Source: Diphasiastrum complanatum (lineage: Eukaryota; Streptophyta; Lycopodiopsida; Lycopodiales; Lycopodiaceae). Taken from it: 64,000 bases of DNA. The notes below the pieces were generated by a model. The model made no database searches, was not told where the DNA came from, and was given only the letters and a program-made list of their open reading frames with translations. Made by a program: the position numbers and the translations under genes. Shown here one piece after another: positions 21,351-33,300 of this stretch; position 1 is the first letter of the stretch; each line of letters opens with the position of its first letter. The DNA is taken from positions 75,168,860 through 75,232,859 of the forward strand of contig CM055097.1 of assembly GCA_029204225.1 (NCBI GenBank). The letters run 5' to 3'.

Positions 21351-23690
21351 TCCACCCCACCTTTATAAAATCTGATGTCCTCATCAGATGTCAGATTAAA
21401 GTAAAGGTGTCTCCCAATTAAAATGACTATACATGTAAGCTACTAGGCACAGTACTCAATTTACTGGCCACTTTTTATTAACATTGAAGCTGGCACACCA
21501 CAAGTCGGAGGCTCAGCTCTTTGTACTGAAAAATTACATAACTTGAAAATATATCTTTGTCTGGGAAAAGCGTAGATTTGATATCGCTTTCGTAAAACCC
21601 GAGAACCTTATTAATTGGTGACAGAGGCCTTTCTTTGAAATGTTCGCCCCTGTCGCTTCTGACTTTCGACTTTGGAACTCCTTTGAGCTCCTGATTTGTC
21701 CTTGATGCACTTTGTGTTGAGCTCCCTGAGCTCCAGGTTTGTTCAGTTCCGCACAGGTATCAAGGCTCCCTGAGCCGAAGGATTTATCGTTTGATTGCCC
21801 ACTTTATGGTCCACTCCGTGCCTTGTTGCTTCTGCACCTTGATTTCTCTCCTTGTCCAAGCCTGATCTTGATACTTTTCCATCTTGGCTCTTTAAGGTAG
21901 GCAAAGATTGAGTACTCCGCAATGCACCTCTCACTTAGCTTGAAGTAGCTCTTTGAATCAGCCCAAATGTAACCAATGACCTCGTGGAAAGCCAAAGTGT
22001 CGCACCAGTTTGATCCGCATCCGAACTATCTCTTCGCGTTTGTTTGAAGCACCATGTCCGTCGCGCAAAACTTGACTTTCACAATTCCATCACTTGTCAG
22101 TTGCCTCACAGTCAAAACAAGAAGTGTATATCGAGCTTGGCTTCAAGTAGCTCTCTTTGAATCAGACACATGCACCCAGAGTTTGCACTAGTCCGATCTC
22201 AACGCGAACTGTCCCTTAGCGTTCGTTCGAAATACCAAGTCTCTCATGCAAGACTCAACTTTCTCAGTTCCTTCATTGATCAGCTGCCTTACACGTAACA
22301 CAAGCCAGCGTACTCATATGTTTCCTCATCATTGCTGGTCTAGAGAAAGCCTATAACAAACTTTCCTTTCCACAACAAAAACTTGTCAACTTATTAGGTC
22401 CAAAGTTCGCCAGTCTCCTCGTGTGAGTATGGCTAGGTCACCTTGAATTTGCCCCCATTTTGATCAACTTTAATTCAAAATTTGCCCCAAGAGAGAGGTG
22501 TGTGTGATAGTTCCCCTCCACTTAATAAATCAGCTGATCGGACTTTAGAGTAGAGTTCTTCGGACAAAAAGCCTTTCCAACACTTTGCTTCCCATCGGCT
22601 AGGATTATGGCTCGATCCAACTTGTTGCCAATCTCTGAAGAGGATCCTAGTCTTTTCCCCTTTGAGGAAAAACCCAACTGATACTGGATATCACCCATGC
22701 TCAGTGAGTTTCAGTTCCGAAGGTGGCCGTCCCAAAATGAAGACCAACTGCTCCATAGAAGATCTCCTCTGAAATGGCCCTTTCCAACTTTTGACTTCCT
22801 GCTTGCGTCTGGTGGGCGTTGTCGCAAATGAAACTAACCTAAGAAACAGGCTAGCCATCCATCCTTTGCAAACATTGAGTCGTTTCGTTGTCGTTCACGT
22901 GTGAGTACTTGAACTGCAAATCCGCCCCACAGATTCTGTAGTCCTCTTTGTTTGATGGTATCAGCCTTTAAAAGAAAAGGTTCCTTCTCGAGCCATCAGC
23001 TCCTTGTATCACAAGCAATCATGCAAACCAGGCAAAGCACGAGTACTAAGACTCACCACGAATACGTACAAGTAAGACACTCAGGCAGGTTTACTAACAA
23101 GTAACAAAGACAAGGTCCCCCTTTGAGATGGTCCTGCCAACGGACCTTTGCCTGGCCGCGCCCATACAAATCGATCACAGAATCAGCCCACATAGGACAC
23201 CCCTCCAACTATCCGTGCTTTCACCATTAAGCAGCACATTGCCTCAGTCACGCCCCACCACTTTTTGGTCGATAGCCCTTATAGCTAAACGATCGGCAGC
23301 TATCCCGCACCGGCAGCTAACCACCCGTGCTTTACACCCGAATTCGAGCAGCATCTCTGTATCAATGGTTAACCCGTACAGTTCGAATATGTCGCCCCGC
23401 ACCCCACAAGGTACAGACCGTGCTTTCACCTCCCTAGGCAGCACTTTGCCTCATCCGTCCTACGTGCAGACAGCGCCAGGCCCGAACCGCGAGAACTGAC
23501 CGTGCTTACACCTCAAGGGCAGCACTTTGACTCATCAAGTCCCCCGTTCTGCCGACCACCCCGACCGTGGACGCACCCGTGCTTACACTGTGGGCAGCAC
23601 CTTGCACAACAGTTGTCTTGATGAACCCCAAATCGTGGCCATTTCCGTGAGATCCGCATAGCTGACCGGCCAGTCGGCTCTGATACCACA
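21351..23690 (-). other. Internal region of the coding-free element
   Basis: No gag or pol frame. Two diverged copies of a segment of about 197 bp (GCTT.AAGTAGCTCTTTGAATC at about 21939 and 22138) lie in the middle. A module CCGTGCTT.CACC...GCAGCACTTTG recurs at 23213, 23327 (degenerate), 23418, 23500 and 23577, close to the primer-binding site. The primer-binding site is at 23676-23688 on the minus strand. Confidence 0.8.
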
Positions 23691-24936
23691 TGTAGCGCAG
23701 GCATCCCAAAGGGAGCCGGGAACCACGACTTAGCTTCCCAGCCTTCAACTCTTACCATCCAAACCCACTTGACATACAAGCAGCCAACTCGCCAACAACG
23801 ATCAGACTTAACCAACATGAAGTTCCGAAAACCAACATTGAGATCCAACCTGGCGCCATGCCAGATCGGGGGTCCCGATGTGGGTGACTTCCCTCCAAGC
23901 AAGCCGCCCGACATACATCAAACTTAACCAACTCGAAGCTTCGTTACAAACGAGTAACATCCATTCCAAGCAAGCGGTCTGACTTACATCAGACTTAACC
24001 AACTGAAAGCTTCGTCACGAGCGCTGGAAGCCAACCTGGCGCCACGCCAGACTGGACAGCCATAAACAGGTAACATCCACCCAAGCAAGCCATCCAACTC
24101 AGCCGACAGGTTAGAGCCCGTTCCCCAAGAGCTTAACCCATTCACGTTCATGCAAGAAACACTCAGAACCACAAGCCGCGACAGATATGGAAACAACCAG
24201 TTCCTGGACCAAATGGTCCCGACAGCATACCGCTGGCGCCACGGACCGAATGGTCCCGACGGCATACCGCTGGCGTCCCGGGATACGACCCTCAGCTATG
24301 TGCCAAATTAAAAATTTGGAAAGCGGCCTTACAACTGGCGCTTTTACCGAACACTGAAACCCAGAAGGTAATCAGAGTCAGTTTGAGGAAAATCCCACTT
24401 TATTGATAAATCTGAGAAGGTTACATTTCAAGTGTGTGACCGACCCTAGTCTCCGGGGCGCTAGCATGCCAAGGCGAGAGCCATGACAACATTCCAGCAA
24501 GGGAGGCTGAGACTTTGGTTGGAGCTCGCCCTGAGTCGCAACCCGCACTCCCCTATAGTATTGGTGTGATTCGGCACCCCCCCCCATACCAAGCACTCTA
24601 CCCAAGCTGGTAAAGCACGTTTTTCTCTCTCTAGGATTTTCTCTTTCTAGAAAGTCATTTTCTCTCTCTAGATTTTATTGATCCCCAGGCTTCCTTTAAT
24701 CATGCCTAGATCGTGTGAGGTGATTGCACATCGATCTGAGCTCTCTGGACTTCGCTAGAACCGATCAAAGATTTTCAGCCATAGGAACTTGGCGCCGGCT
24801 GGATTCTGGTCACAGTGGCGCCGGGAGCGGCGCCGGCGCCGTTGGCGCCGGGAGCAGCAGGGGCGCTGCTGGCGCCGGGGACATAGCTGGCGCCGATGGC
24901 GCCGCAAGTAAAGCTTGTAAAGGTAGCTTTACAACA
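23691..24936 (-). repeat. 5' LTR of the coding-free element
   Basis: 1246 bp, same length and by eye the same sequence as 20105-21350. The target duplication TGTAC follows at 24937-24941. Confidence 0.95.
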
Positions 24937-24941
24937 TGTAC

Positions 24942-25860
24942 CCTGTAATAGAGTGTTTAGTACTGTTATAAGCAAATTCCAAATGCGGAAGATACTCTTC
25001 CCAATTGGTTTGCTTCTTACTAACATATGTCGTAGCATATCCTCAAGAACCTGATTGACCCTTTCCGTCTGACCATCCATTTCGGGATGATCAGTGGAGC
25101 TCATAGACAACTTAGTGTCCAACTTTTTGAACAGCGCCCTCCAAAAGTTAGTTGTAAATTTCGAATCTCGATCACTGACTATATTGGCGGGAAGCCCATA
25201 TAGCTTATAAATATTTTCAACAAAAAGCCTGGCAACTTCTGGAGCTGTAACATTTTTCTTGGTCGGAACAAACTGCACCATCTTGGTCAATTGGTCTACA
25301 ACTACCCAAATTGAGTCATGGCCTTTACTCGTCCTTGGCCACCCCACTATAAAATCCATGCTGATGATACTCTCCCATCTACCATGGTTCACCAGGTATC
25401 TCTAGTGACTGGAGGAGCCCTCCTACCTTGAGATGTTCAGCCTTTATGGCCTGGCATGTGGTGCACCTTAGCACGTACTCCTATACGTCTTTCTGCACAC
25501 TAGGCTAATAAAACTTATTCTTTGCAAGAGCATAAGTCCTCTTTATCCTGGGATGCCCTGCACTGGGACTGTCGTGACTTTCCACAAGAATTTGGCACCT
25601 GAAGTCATCGTCCTTGGGTACACATACCCTTCCTTTATAAAGGTGGTACCCGTCCTCAATGGAGAAATTCTTCCATCGAGCATCCGCAACACCTGTTGAT
25701 GGCACATCCACTTCGGATCTTTCCGCAACTTCTTCAGGCGGCGTCCTTGGGTACACAGGAGGAACCCGTCCTCAATGGAGAAATTCTTCCATCGAGCATC
25801 TGTGTTGATGGCACATTCACTTCGGATCTTTCCACAACTTCTTCAGGCGGCGCGTCCCGA
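24942..25860 (-). pseudogene. Gypsy integrase, N-terminal and core parts
   Basis: Read leftward. At about 25600-25505 lies the zinc-binding H2C2 region (ESHDSPSAGHPRIKRTYA, then KNKFY), followed after a frameshift by C..C sequence near 25460. At 25392-24950 lies the catalytic core, with SMDFIVGWP (first Asp), IVSDRDSKFTTNFW (second Asp) and HPEMDGQTERVN (Glu). A tandem duplication of about 110-130 bp (25611-25743 and 25744-25855) repeats the segment before the zinc region. The core ends at the coding-free insertion, and the C-terminal part is at 19908-20104. Frameshifts and stops inactivate it. Confidence 0.88.
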
Positions 25861-26034
25861 CGCAACTGCAACATCTTCTAATGGCCCCGCAACATTCTCT
25901 GATGGCCCTGGTGTGGCTGTGGAATTCCATTGATCAATAGCCTGCCACAAGTGCGTAGTGAGAATCACTAACACACTTTCCTCTGAGTGATTCCAAGAAT
26001 TCACTCGTGAATATCGTAAAACTTAGCGCGCTTA

Positions 26035-26972
26035 TCATTGCATTCGACTCATGGCATCTGCTACCACATTATAGCACCCTTTCCTGTACCTTTGTTGGTA
26101 GTCAAACTCGAGAAGTTCGGCCCAACGAGCTTTTCTTCCTGTCAAGTAGCTTTGGGAGGAAAGCCACTTGATTAAACACGATCTCAACCTTAGCTCCATA
26201 GAGGTAATGCCTCCATTTTTTAAGAGCATAGACTATCGCAAACAACTCCTCATAAGTGGAATAATTCAACTGGTGTTTATCCAGTTTCTTACTTTCAAAC
26301 GCGACCGGACGGTCGTGTTGAGTGAGAATACCACCAACTGCCTGATTACTGGCATCCGTTTCTATTGCAAATGCCTCACTTCTAAAGTACTTGCCCTTAC
26401 CTTTGAGTTGATCCGTCAAATGAGCAGTCAAGCGGGCATATTGATGGATAAACCTCCTGTAATATCCAGCCAATCTGAGGAAGATCTGCAGCTCTTCCAT
26501 CGGAGTTGGTACTGGCCATCGCATACTTGCGGCTACCTTCTCAAGATCCATCCTGATCCCCTCAGCGGAGATAACATGTCCGAGGTAGTGAATCTCTTCC
26601 TTGAAGAATTCACATTTTGATTCCTTCGCATACAAGGAATTCTCTCTCAGTACCTGGAACACGACGCAAATGATCAAAGTGTTCTTCTTTAGTACTACTA
26701 CAGACCAGGATATCAACAAGGTAGATTAACACAAACTTGCCCAAGAGATGTTTGAACACGTTGTTCATTAACCTCATAAATGTTGCTGGGCCATTGGTTA
26801 ATCCAAAGGGGGGAACCAAAAACTCATAATGACCATTCCGTGGCCGAAAAGACGTCAATGGAATGTCATCTTCTTTATTACGTACCTGATGATATCCATA
26901 CCTCATATCTATCTTAGTAAAATACCTTGCCCCTTTGATTTGATCAAAGATCTCATCTATCCGGGGCAACAA
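26035..26972 (-). pseudogene. Gypsy reverse transcriptase (palm) and RNase H
   Basis: Two overlapping frames. 26972-26610 gives the palm: [17 protein letters not shown] with the first catalytic Asp, then [18 protein letters not shown] and [10 protein letters not shown]. The catalytic pair, normally YxDD, reads LVD: GTT at 26717-26715 where an Asp codon is expected. 26719-26102 gives the connection (HYLGHVISAEGI) and RNase H (AIETDASNQAVGGILTQ, LNYSTYEELFAIVYALKKW). 26229-26035 ends with EFDYQQRYRKGCYNVVADAM, the usual end of the RNase H region. Frameshifts separate the parts. Confidence 0.9.
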
Positions 26973-27017
26973 ATACTTATCCTTAATAGTGACTTTATTT
27001 AAAGCCCCATAGTCTAT

Positions 27018-27443
27018 TCACATACGCATAGACCCATCTTTTTTCTTAACCAACAAAATGGGTGCGGCCCATGGTGATTTACTGGGGCGTATAAACCCTT
27101 TAGCTAAATACTCTTGCAGTTGCCGCTCTACCTCTAGGTGTTCCGAGTGGCTTGGCCTATAAGGAGGCTTACTAATAGACTTAGTCCCGGGTACAAGCTC
27201 TATAGGGTGATCTACCTCTCTTCTCGGGGGTAACCTAGAAGGTAAATCACTCTGAAAGACGTCTTTAAAATCATTTAAAATAGTTTGCAAACTCACATCT
27301 CTCTCACTTCTCTCAACAGAGGAAACACATTTCTTTGGATATGGAGAAGATAAACTTGAAGTACTTGAAAAACTTTCAGAAGTAAGGAAACAAAGAAATA
27401 CCTTTTCAACTTTTCGTTTCCGCACTAACCGCTTCAACTGCAC
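27018..27443 (-). pseudogene. Gypsy reverse transcriptase, N-terminal part
   Basis: Contains the fingers region leading into RT: DFKDVFQSDLPSRLPPRREV, HPIELVPGTKSISKPPYRPS, and KGFIRPSKSPWAAPILLVKK followed by KDGSMRM. The frame stops at TGA (27020-27018) where related elements have Cys before IDYRALN. The following codons (IDYGALNK) continue normally, so a single substitution is the likely cause. Confidence 0.88.
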
Positions 27444-28302
27444 AGAAAAGACAATTGGCGAAGTGATGCACTTGCATTTCCAACCAACTTGACTCTCTGA
27501 CCTCGATGAACAAACTCCAAAGTGTTATCAACATAACTGCGAACAAGACCACTAGTAGTTTCTAACATGAACAACCACTCACGACCAAGTATAACATCTG
27601 CGAAGGCCAAGCTCATCACTTGAAAGTCTAAAGTGTCTTGGTGGTCCTGGATTTGTATGGGAATTTTTGGAACGAAAGTATCATAAACATCCTTACGCTG
27701 ACCATCAACAAGTGAGGGAGATGCTAGCCTCTAAAGGCCGATCCTCATCGGGGGTCCTTTTTAATCGAAAAGCATCATCATGCTTAACGACAAAGGCAAC
27801 AACCGAATCTTGGTTACGGTCTTTTTCTTCTCCACCAAAGGTGGGAAGGCGCAAATCCTTAGGTACTACCTTATGGGGTGATGGTGGGACAGGAGGACTA
27901 CTACCGTGGATGGCAGGATTCACTCGATACTGCGCTAAAACAGCTTGTTTCAAAGCACTAAGACTTTGAACACTATCACTAGTCTTTCAAGTCTAGAAAG
28001 CCTCTCATTAGTTTCCTGTTGAGTGTTGGCTTGTTCCTCAACAGACTCTTCTAATTTCTTAAGATGATCATATGTTTCTACTACCCACTACCTAAACTCA
28101 AAAAGACTCAATCATATTTGTTCATTTTCTTCCCCCTCATTCATTTCCACATCCTACCTCTCATCATGCATCGAGGGATCTTGGGAAGGTTCTTGAGTAG
28201 GCGGTAAAAGAGGGACTGACCGGCTCTTTTCTATAGGACAACTTCTGTGGGTAAGTTAGACATGACTATATCTTCAAGTTCATCTACGGGAGTAGGACTC
28301 AT
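27434..28302 (-). pseudogene. Gypsy gag start and protease end, internally deleted
   Basis: A possible gag start at 28302 (MSPTPVDELEDIVMSNLPTE) is followed by a broken stretch, then VPKDLRLPTFGGEEKDRN at about 27895-27840 and a degenerate run to 27705. The sequence then passes directly into the end of the protease (DFQVMSLAFADVILGREWL at about 27625-27570) and on into 27434. Most of gag, the zinc knuckle and the DSG active site of the protease are missing, so a large internal deletion is likely. Confidence 0.7.
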
Positions 28303-29184
28303 GTCTACAAAATTAAGCATGCACGATAACTAGACATGACAGTTCCTTTGAAGAAGCAAAACACGCTTCACAATTCATTTGCTACAACATGCAAGAAGTT
28401 ACTAGCAACATGCACTGACATGCATCAAGCATGCAACAACATGCACTTGATTTTCGACTTAAAAACTTGACATGCAAGAAAAATTCTATGACATGCAAAT
28501 AAAAGAGTGAGAGCGAAAGCTTCCCTTAGTTGGAAATCAAGTGGCCGTCTCGAACACGATCCCGGACTTCACTTTTGATGCTTTGTAGATCCATATGCCT
28601 TGCTGGAAAAATCATCAGCTTTGCATCAACTTCAACTGCTCACCTCCGGAAATTTCGGCAACTGATTTGGCTGGAATTGGTCTCTCCTAACTCGCACAAG
28701 TCTGTGGAAGGATTCCCGCTTTGAACCACTGAAAAAGCTTTAGTCATTTGCAATTGGCAAGCCTCCAACTCCAAGTGGTCAAATCTGTCAAGAAATCAGA
28801 AAATTCGGCTTCAACCTGCCATGACTTTGGATTAAAGAATCTTATTGGAATGAAATCACCTCCATCCCTCAGCGACTAGTGTCTAAAGGATGCCCACAAA
28901 TTTTCAGCTCAATCGAACAAGATCTAAGCCTCCAACGAGTGAATATACCAGAGAGGGGACTGGTAAGACAAGTAGAATTGAAAAAATGGTGATTTCATCC
29001 AAAAAACGAGGGAAAATCCTCGATTGATTGCTTAGGATTCCAACGATCCGATCCACACAAAAAACGGACCTTGGAAGAGGGAGAACGTAGAGAGCTTCCT
29101 CCTAGAAGTGGGGCGCCACCTTCCAAGGAACTATGGAGGAACAACAAGGAAGATGATAGTCCACCGATCCACAATAGGATCCAA
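28303..29184 (-). other. 5' leader of the gypsy host element
   Basis: About 0.9 kb between the primer-binding site and the gag start. No reading frame is convincing. The sequence near 28340-28510 is rich in AACATGCA words. Confidence 0.6.
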
Positions 29185-29197
29185 GGCTCTGATACCA
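29185..29197 (-). other. Primer-binding site of the gypsy host element
   Basis: Plus strand GGCTCTGATACCA, i.e. TGGTATCAGAGCC on the minus strand, two to three bases inside the 5' LTR. Confidence 0.92.
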
Positions 29198-29199
29198 CC

Positions 29200-29536
29200 A
29201 TTAGGAACTTGGACAAAGATCAACACAATGGTAGGATGACTCTGGATCTCCACCAACTATCCTGTACCCACAGGCCACCATATAGGTTGGAGGACCAACG
29301 CTTGTTGACCTCCAGGGACATCATGCACACCTCTCACATGCATAGTTACCACTGTGCATGTGGAGTACTTAGGTCCTACTCAAGTCTAAGGGTGCCTGCC
29401 CTCCACTTAGTGGCACTCCCTATGGATATAGACCAAACCCTCTTAGATCCTAGTACCTAAGAGTTATTATCCCGAACTACGGGGCTGAGTGTCATCCCTC
29501 CGGAACCCCTTAGCGACTAAAGAGTCCACATGTACC
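29200..29536 (-). repeat. 5' LTR of the gypsy host element
   Basis: Direct repeat of 12950-13296, with many substitutions and small indels between them. Its right end is interrupted at GTACC by a solo LTR and the remaining bases (CTTGT) follow at 30389. Confidence 0.85.
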
Positions 29537-30388
29537 TGTCAGAAATGGTGAACTCCTGCAACTTTGCCGCAACACGAACACGAAGCGAAGGTCGAACGAG
29601 AACAATTCGCCAAAGTCAACGTGCCTTGACTCGAAGGACGAACAATTCGCGAATCATTCGTGAATCGTAAACATACCTCCAAGACCGCAAACCGCAAAGG
29701 GACGCAAAACGAAAAGTTACGAAAGAAACAAAAAGAACGAAAGGAAACGAAGGAAATGAAAACAAACAAAGGGGAACCTTTCACGCTGCCAACTGGCAGC
29801 TCAACGGGCTTGGAGTCGTAGACTTCACGCCCAGGTGAAACGAGTGGCAACGATGGATAGTAACTGATTAGTTGACTAGCGTTAACTAGTCTTGTGATTT
29901 ATGCGTTTAGCCATCTTGTAAACTCCACACTGTGGAAATATAAACTATCCTTTCTGGATCATAAAAATAGAAGGGAATATACAGAATTTCTGTAAGAGCC
30001 AGAGAGAGAGAGAGAAGTAGCGAGTAGAGCAGAAAAGAAAAATACTAGAAACAAAAGAGCTGTGCATGAAAGTCTGCCAACGAGCGGAACACAACGAAAG
30101 AGCAGAGTGTCATTCCGCCAACGAGCGAGACACTGACAATCTCGCTCTAAAATTAAACTAATAATATAGTCGCTCTATTTTCGTGCATCTCCTTGTCTTG
30201 TGCTATCTGTCTTGATTGCTAGAATGAAATGTGTTCTGTGATTTGCAGTCACGTGTCTAGGTTCCTGTAAAGCTTTGCGCGAAAGAAAATTCAAAGACAC
30301 AAAATCGTTCGCAGATACGAAATCGAAAACGAAAAAGAAACAGTTTCGCTTTCGCGACACTAAACAGTTTCGCTTTCACGACAGTACC
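29532..30388. mobile_element. Solo LTR with target duplication, inside the gypsy LTR
   Basis: The 847-bp element runs 29537-30383, starts TGTCAGAAATGG and ends TTTCACGACA, with the usual TG...CA ends. GTACC occurs on both sides (29532-29536 and 30384-30388). The gypsy LTR word GTACCCTTGT, intact at 13287-13296, is split exactly here, which confirms the insertion. There is no internal region and no second copy, so it is a solo LTR left by recombination. It contains a (GA)n run near 30001-30015. Confidence 0.92.
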
Positions 30389-30392
30389 CTTG

Positions 30393-33300
30393 TGTTTTTG
30401 CCATGCCGCTTTGCATGCAGACCCGAAAACAGTAAACCAAAAACAGGCCCTAAGACTACTTATTTCAACCTACTTGAATGAAAAACAATCATTAAGATAT
30501 ACAATCAAATAATGCAATTCTCTGCATGGCTTGAATATGGTAAATAACTATCAAATACTGTACTTCTCAAGCTATGCAATGTTGATCTAAACAAGTAAAA
30601 TGTATCAATGCTATGTCTAACAGTAGTAACATACATCATGAAGGAGACAAAACCTCCAATGCAACATTCATCTGGACACCTAAGACGCATTCGCTGTCGT
30701 CCTCATTTCATGCTCAACACCGGACAGTTCATGGTCGATTTCTAACTCACACAGCTTGCCCTTTTCCCAACACTCTTTGGAAACTCAGAAAATTTCAACC
30801 TTTCCGCTGCTTTCCTCTTAAGCATTCCACATTTTCAGAGCATCAAATTTCCACATTTCTAGTAGCCATTTGTGCCCACTACTAGGACACAGCAACAAGA
30901 AACAATTTTAATGTAAGACGAAAACACCTCAAACCCCTAAGACGATCATTACTGGACAAATCAAGAGACGCATAAATCAGAATGGCTATAGCTACGCAAT
31001 AGAGCAAAAAGCCCAGCCTGCTCAGACTATAAACACTGAACTAAATATAGTAATAGACTACTGAATTCAACCTTCTACATGGAACTATAAAACTATCCTC
31101 AAAATTTGAAATCATGTTACACATCCTGTATAGATTAAATATGACATTTCTCAGACTACGCAATGATGATCTATACACCTTAAATGTGTTTGTTGTTCTC
31201 ACATCATACTTGCCACTGGAGATTTCGGTTTCTGACTCATGTGACTTGACCTTTTCCCAATTCTCCTTGGAAGCTACAGAAATTCAACCTTTAGTTCTGC
31301 TTGCATGCAGAACAGAGAACGTTGAAACAAAAAACAAGGGTCTCACACTGTTTATTTAACCTACATGTAATTTAAATAATCATCCTCAAAATTTAAAATA
31401 GATCAACGAATCCTCTGCATGGATTGAATATGATAAATTCCTATCGAATACTGACCATGCAGTGTTGATCTAAAAACACCTAAGACATATTTGCTGGTCT
31501 GCTCATTTCATGCTTGCCACTGGAAATTTCCTGGTCATTTAATGACTTACACCACTTAACCCTCTCCTTGGAAGCTTACAGACATTCGACCATTCAGTGC
31601 TGCTTTGCATGCATACCAGAAAACAGAGAAACCAAAAACAGGCCCTAAGACTACCTACTTCAACATACTTGTAATAAAAAACCATCAAAATTTACAATCA
31701 AATAACACAATTCTCTACATGGATTGAACATACAACACCAAGGGGAGACCATCTCCAATGCAACATTCATCTGCACACCTAAGACGCATTTGCTATTGTC
31801 CTCATTTCATGCTCGACACCGGACAGTTCATGGTCGATTTCTAACTCACACAGCTTGCTCTTTTCCCAACACTCTTTGGAAACTCAGAAAAGCTGAACAG
31901 TCAGTTTGAACAGGAATTGACCAGTTCCGATGGTAGCCTTGAAAGCACAAGTTGGACTGAAAATGCACCCGATCATCAGCAAGGACTTTAATAATAGCAG
32001 GGCCTAGGAACATCACCTCCAACTCCTGTCAAGACAAAAAGGGACACAATGTTCACCAAATACCGAATCCTGATGCCTTCACATGTGCTTTCAGTGGATT
32101 GAACTTCCTCTTAAGCATTCCACATTTTTCAGAGCATCAAATTTAAACATTTCTAGTAGCCATTTATAACCACTACTATGACACAACAACAAGAAACAAT
32201 TTTAATGTAAGAGGAAAACACCTCAAACCCCTATGACACTCATTACTGGATAAATCAAGAGATGCATAAATCAGAATGGCTATAGCTGTGCAACAGAGCC
32301 AAAAGTCTAGCATGCTCAGACTATAAACACTGAACTAATACAATAAATACAATAATAGACTACTGATTTCAACCTTCTACATGGAACTACAAAACTATCC
32401 TCAAAATTTGAAATCATGTTACACATCTTGTATAGATTAAATATGACACTTTTCAGACTACGAAATGATGATCTAAACACCTTAAATGTGTTTGTGGTTC
32501 TCACATCATACTTGCCACTGGAGATTTCATGGTCAATTCTACTCATCTGGCTTGACCTTGTCCCAATTCTCCTTGAAAGCTACAGAAATTCAACCTTTAG
32601 TTCTGCTTGCATGCAGAACAGAGAACAGTGAAACAAAAAATAAGGGTCTCACACTAATTATTTAACCTACGTGTAATTAAAAAAATTATCCTCAAAATTT
32701 AAAATAGATCAACGAATCCTCTCCATGGATTGAATATGATAAATGCCTATCAAATATACTAAGCATGCAGTGTTGATCTAAACACACCTGAGTCGTATTT
32801 GCTGGTCTCCTCATTTCATGCTTGCCACAGGACATCTCCTGGTCGTTTAACAACTTTAAGCCGCGTAACCTTTTCCAATTCTCCTTGGGAACTTACAGAG
32901 ATTCGTCGACCATTCAGTGCTGCTTTGCATGCAGACCAGAAAACAGTAAAACCAAAAACAGGCCCTTAGACTACTTATTTCAACCTACTTGGAATAAAAA
33001 ACCATCATCAAAATTTACAATCAAACATAGTTGCAGGCCATGTTCCGGAACGTAATCCGGGAATTCCCGCTAGGGTTTCCCGGACCGCAAAAAAAAAATT
33101 GTTTGGAAAGTTGCCAATATGGGTATCATGTGAAAGGATATCAAAAAAGCAATTGTTATGCAGATCTGTTGCTTGGTTTCAGATGGCTGCAGGCTACATT
33201 CATCAGAAATCTGGACATCAGTATATGTTTTTAGATGGTTTCAGCTATTCCACAAGAAGTATACAATTCCTGCCAGTCCAAGGAAGGCTCCTTCTAACTC

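Larger units (their letters stand above)
20100..24941 (-). mobile_element. Coding-free LTR retrotransposon (LARD-like), complete, with target duplication
   Basis: The element spans 20105-24936 and is flanked by TGTAC on both sides (20100-20104 and 24937-24941). The two LTRs (20105-21350 and 23691-24936) are each 1246 bp and look identical by eye. It reads leftward: the minus strand has TGGTATCAGAGCC (23688-23676) two bases inside the right LTR, and a purine tract AAAGGTGGGGTGGA just before the left LTR (complement of 21351-21364). The internal 2.34 kb carries no gag or pol. Identical LTRs show that it moved recently, so some other element must have supplied the proteins. It split the gypsy integrase. 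Confidence 0.95.
12950..30392 (-). mobile_element. Ty3/gypsy (chromodomain) retrotransposon, host of a nested insertion cluster
   Basis: The element reads leftward. Its 5' LTR is at the right (29200-29536, continued at 30384-30392 after a solo-LTR insertion), followed by a primer-binding site (29197-29185), gag start at 28302, protease, RT, RNase H, integrase, chromodomain, and the 3' LTR at 12950-13296. Two other LTR elements interrupt it at 13741-19907 and 20105-24936. Without guests it would be about 5.7 kb. It is dead: there are stops, frameshifts, a large gag deletion and a changed RT active site. The two LTRs differ by many substitutions and indels, so it is clearly older than its guests. 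I see no target duplication at its outer ends. Confidence 0.9.

Noticed and set aside
21138-21368. Gly/Ala-rich frame resembling a structural protein
   Set aside because: The composition comes from GGCGCC repeats in an LTR, not from a protein gene.
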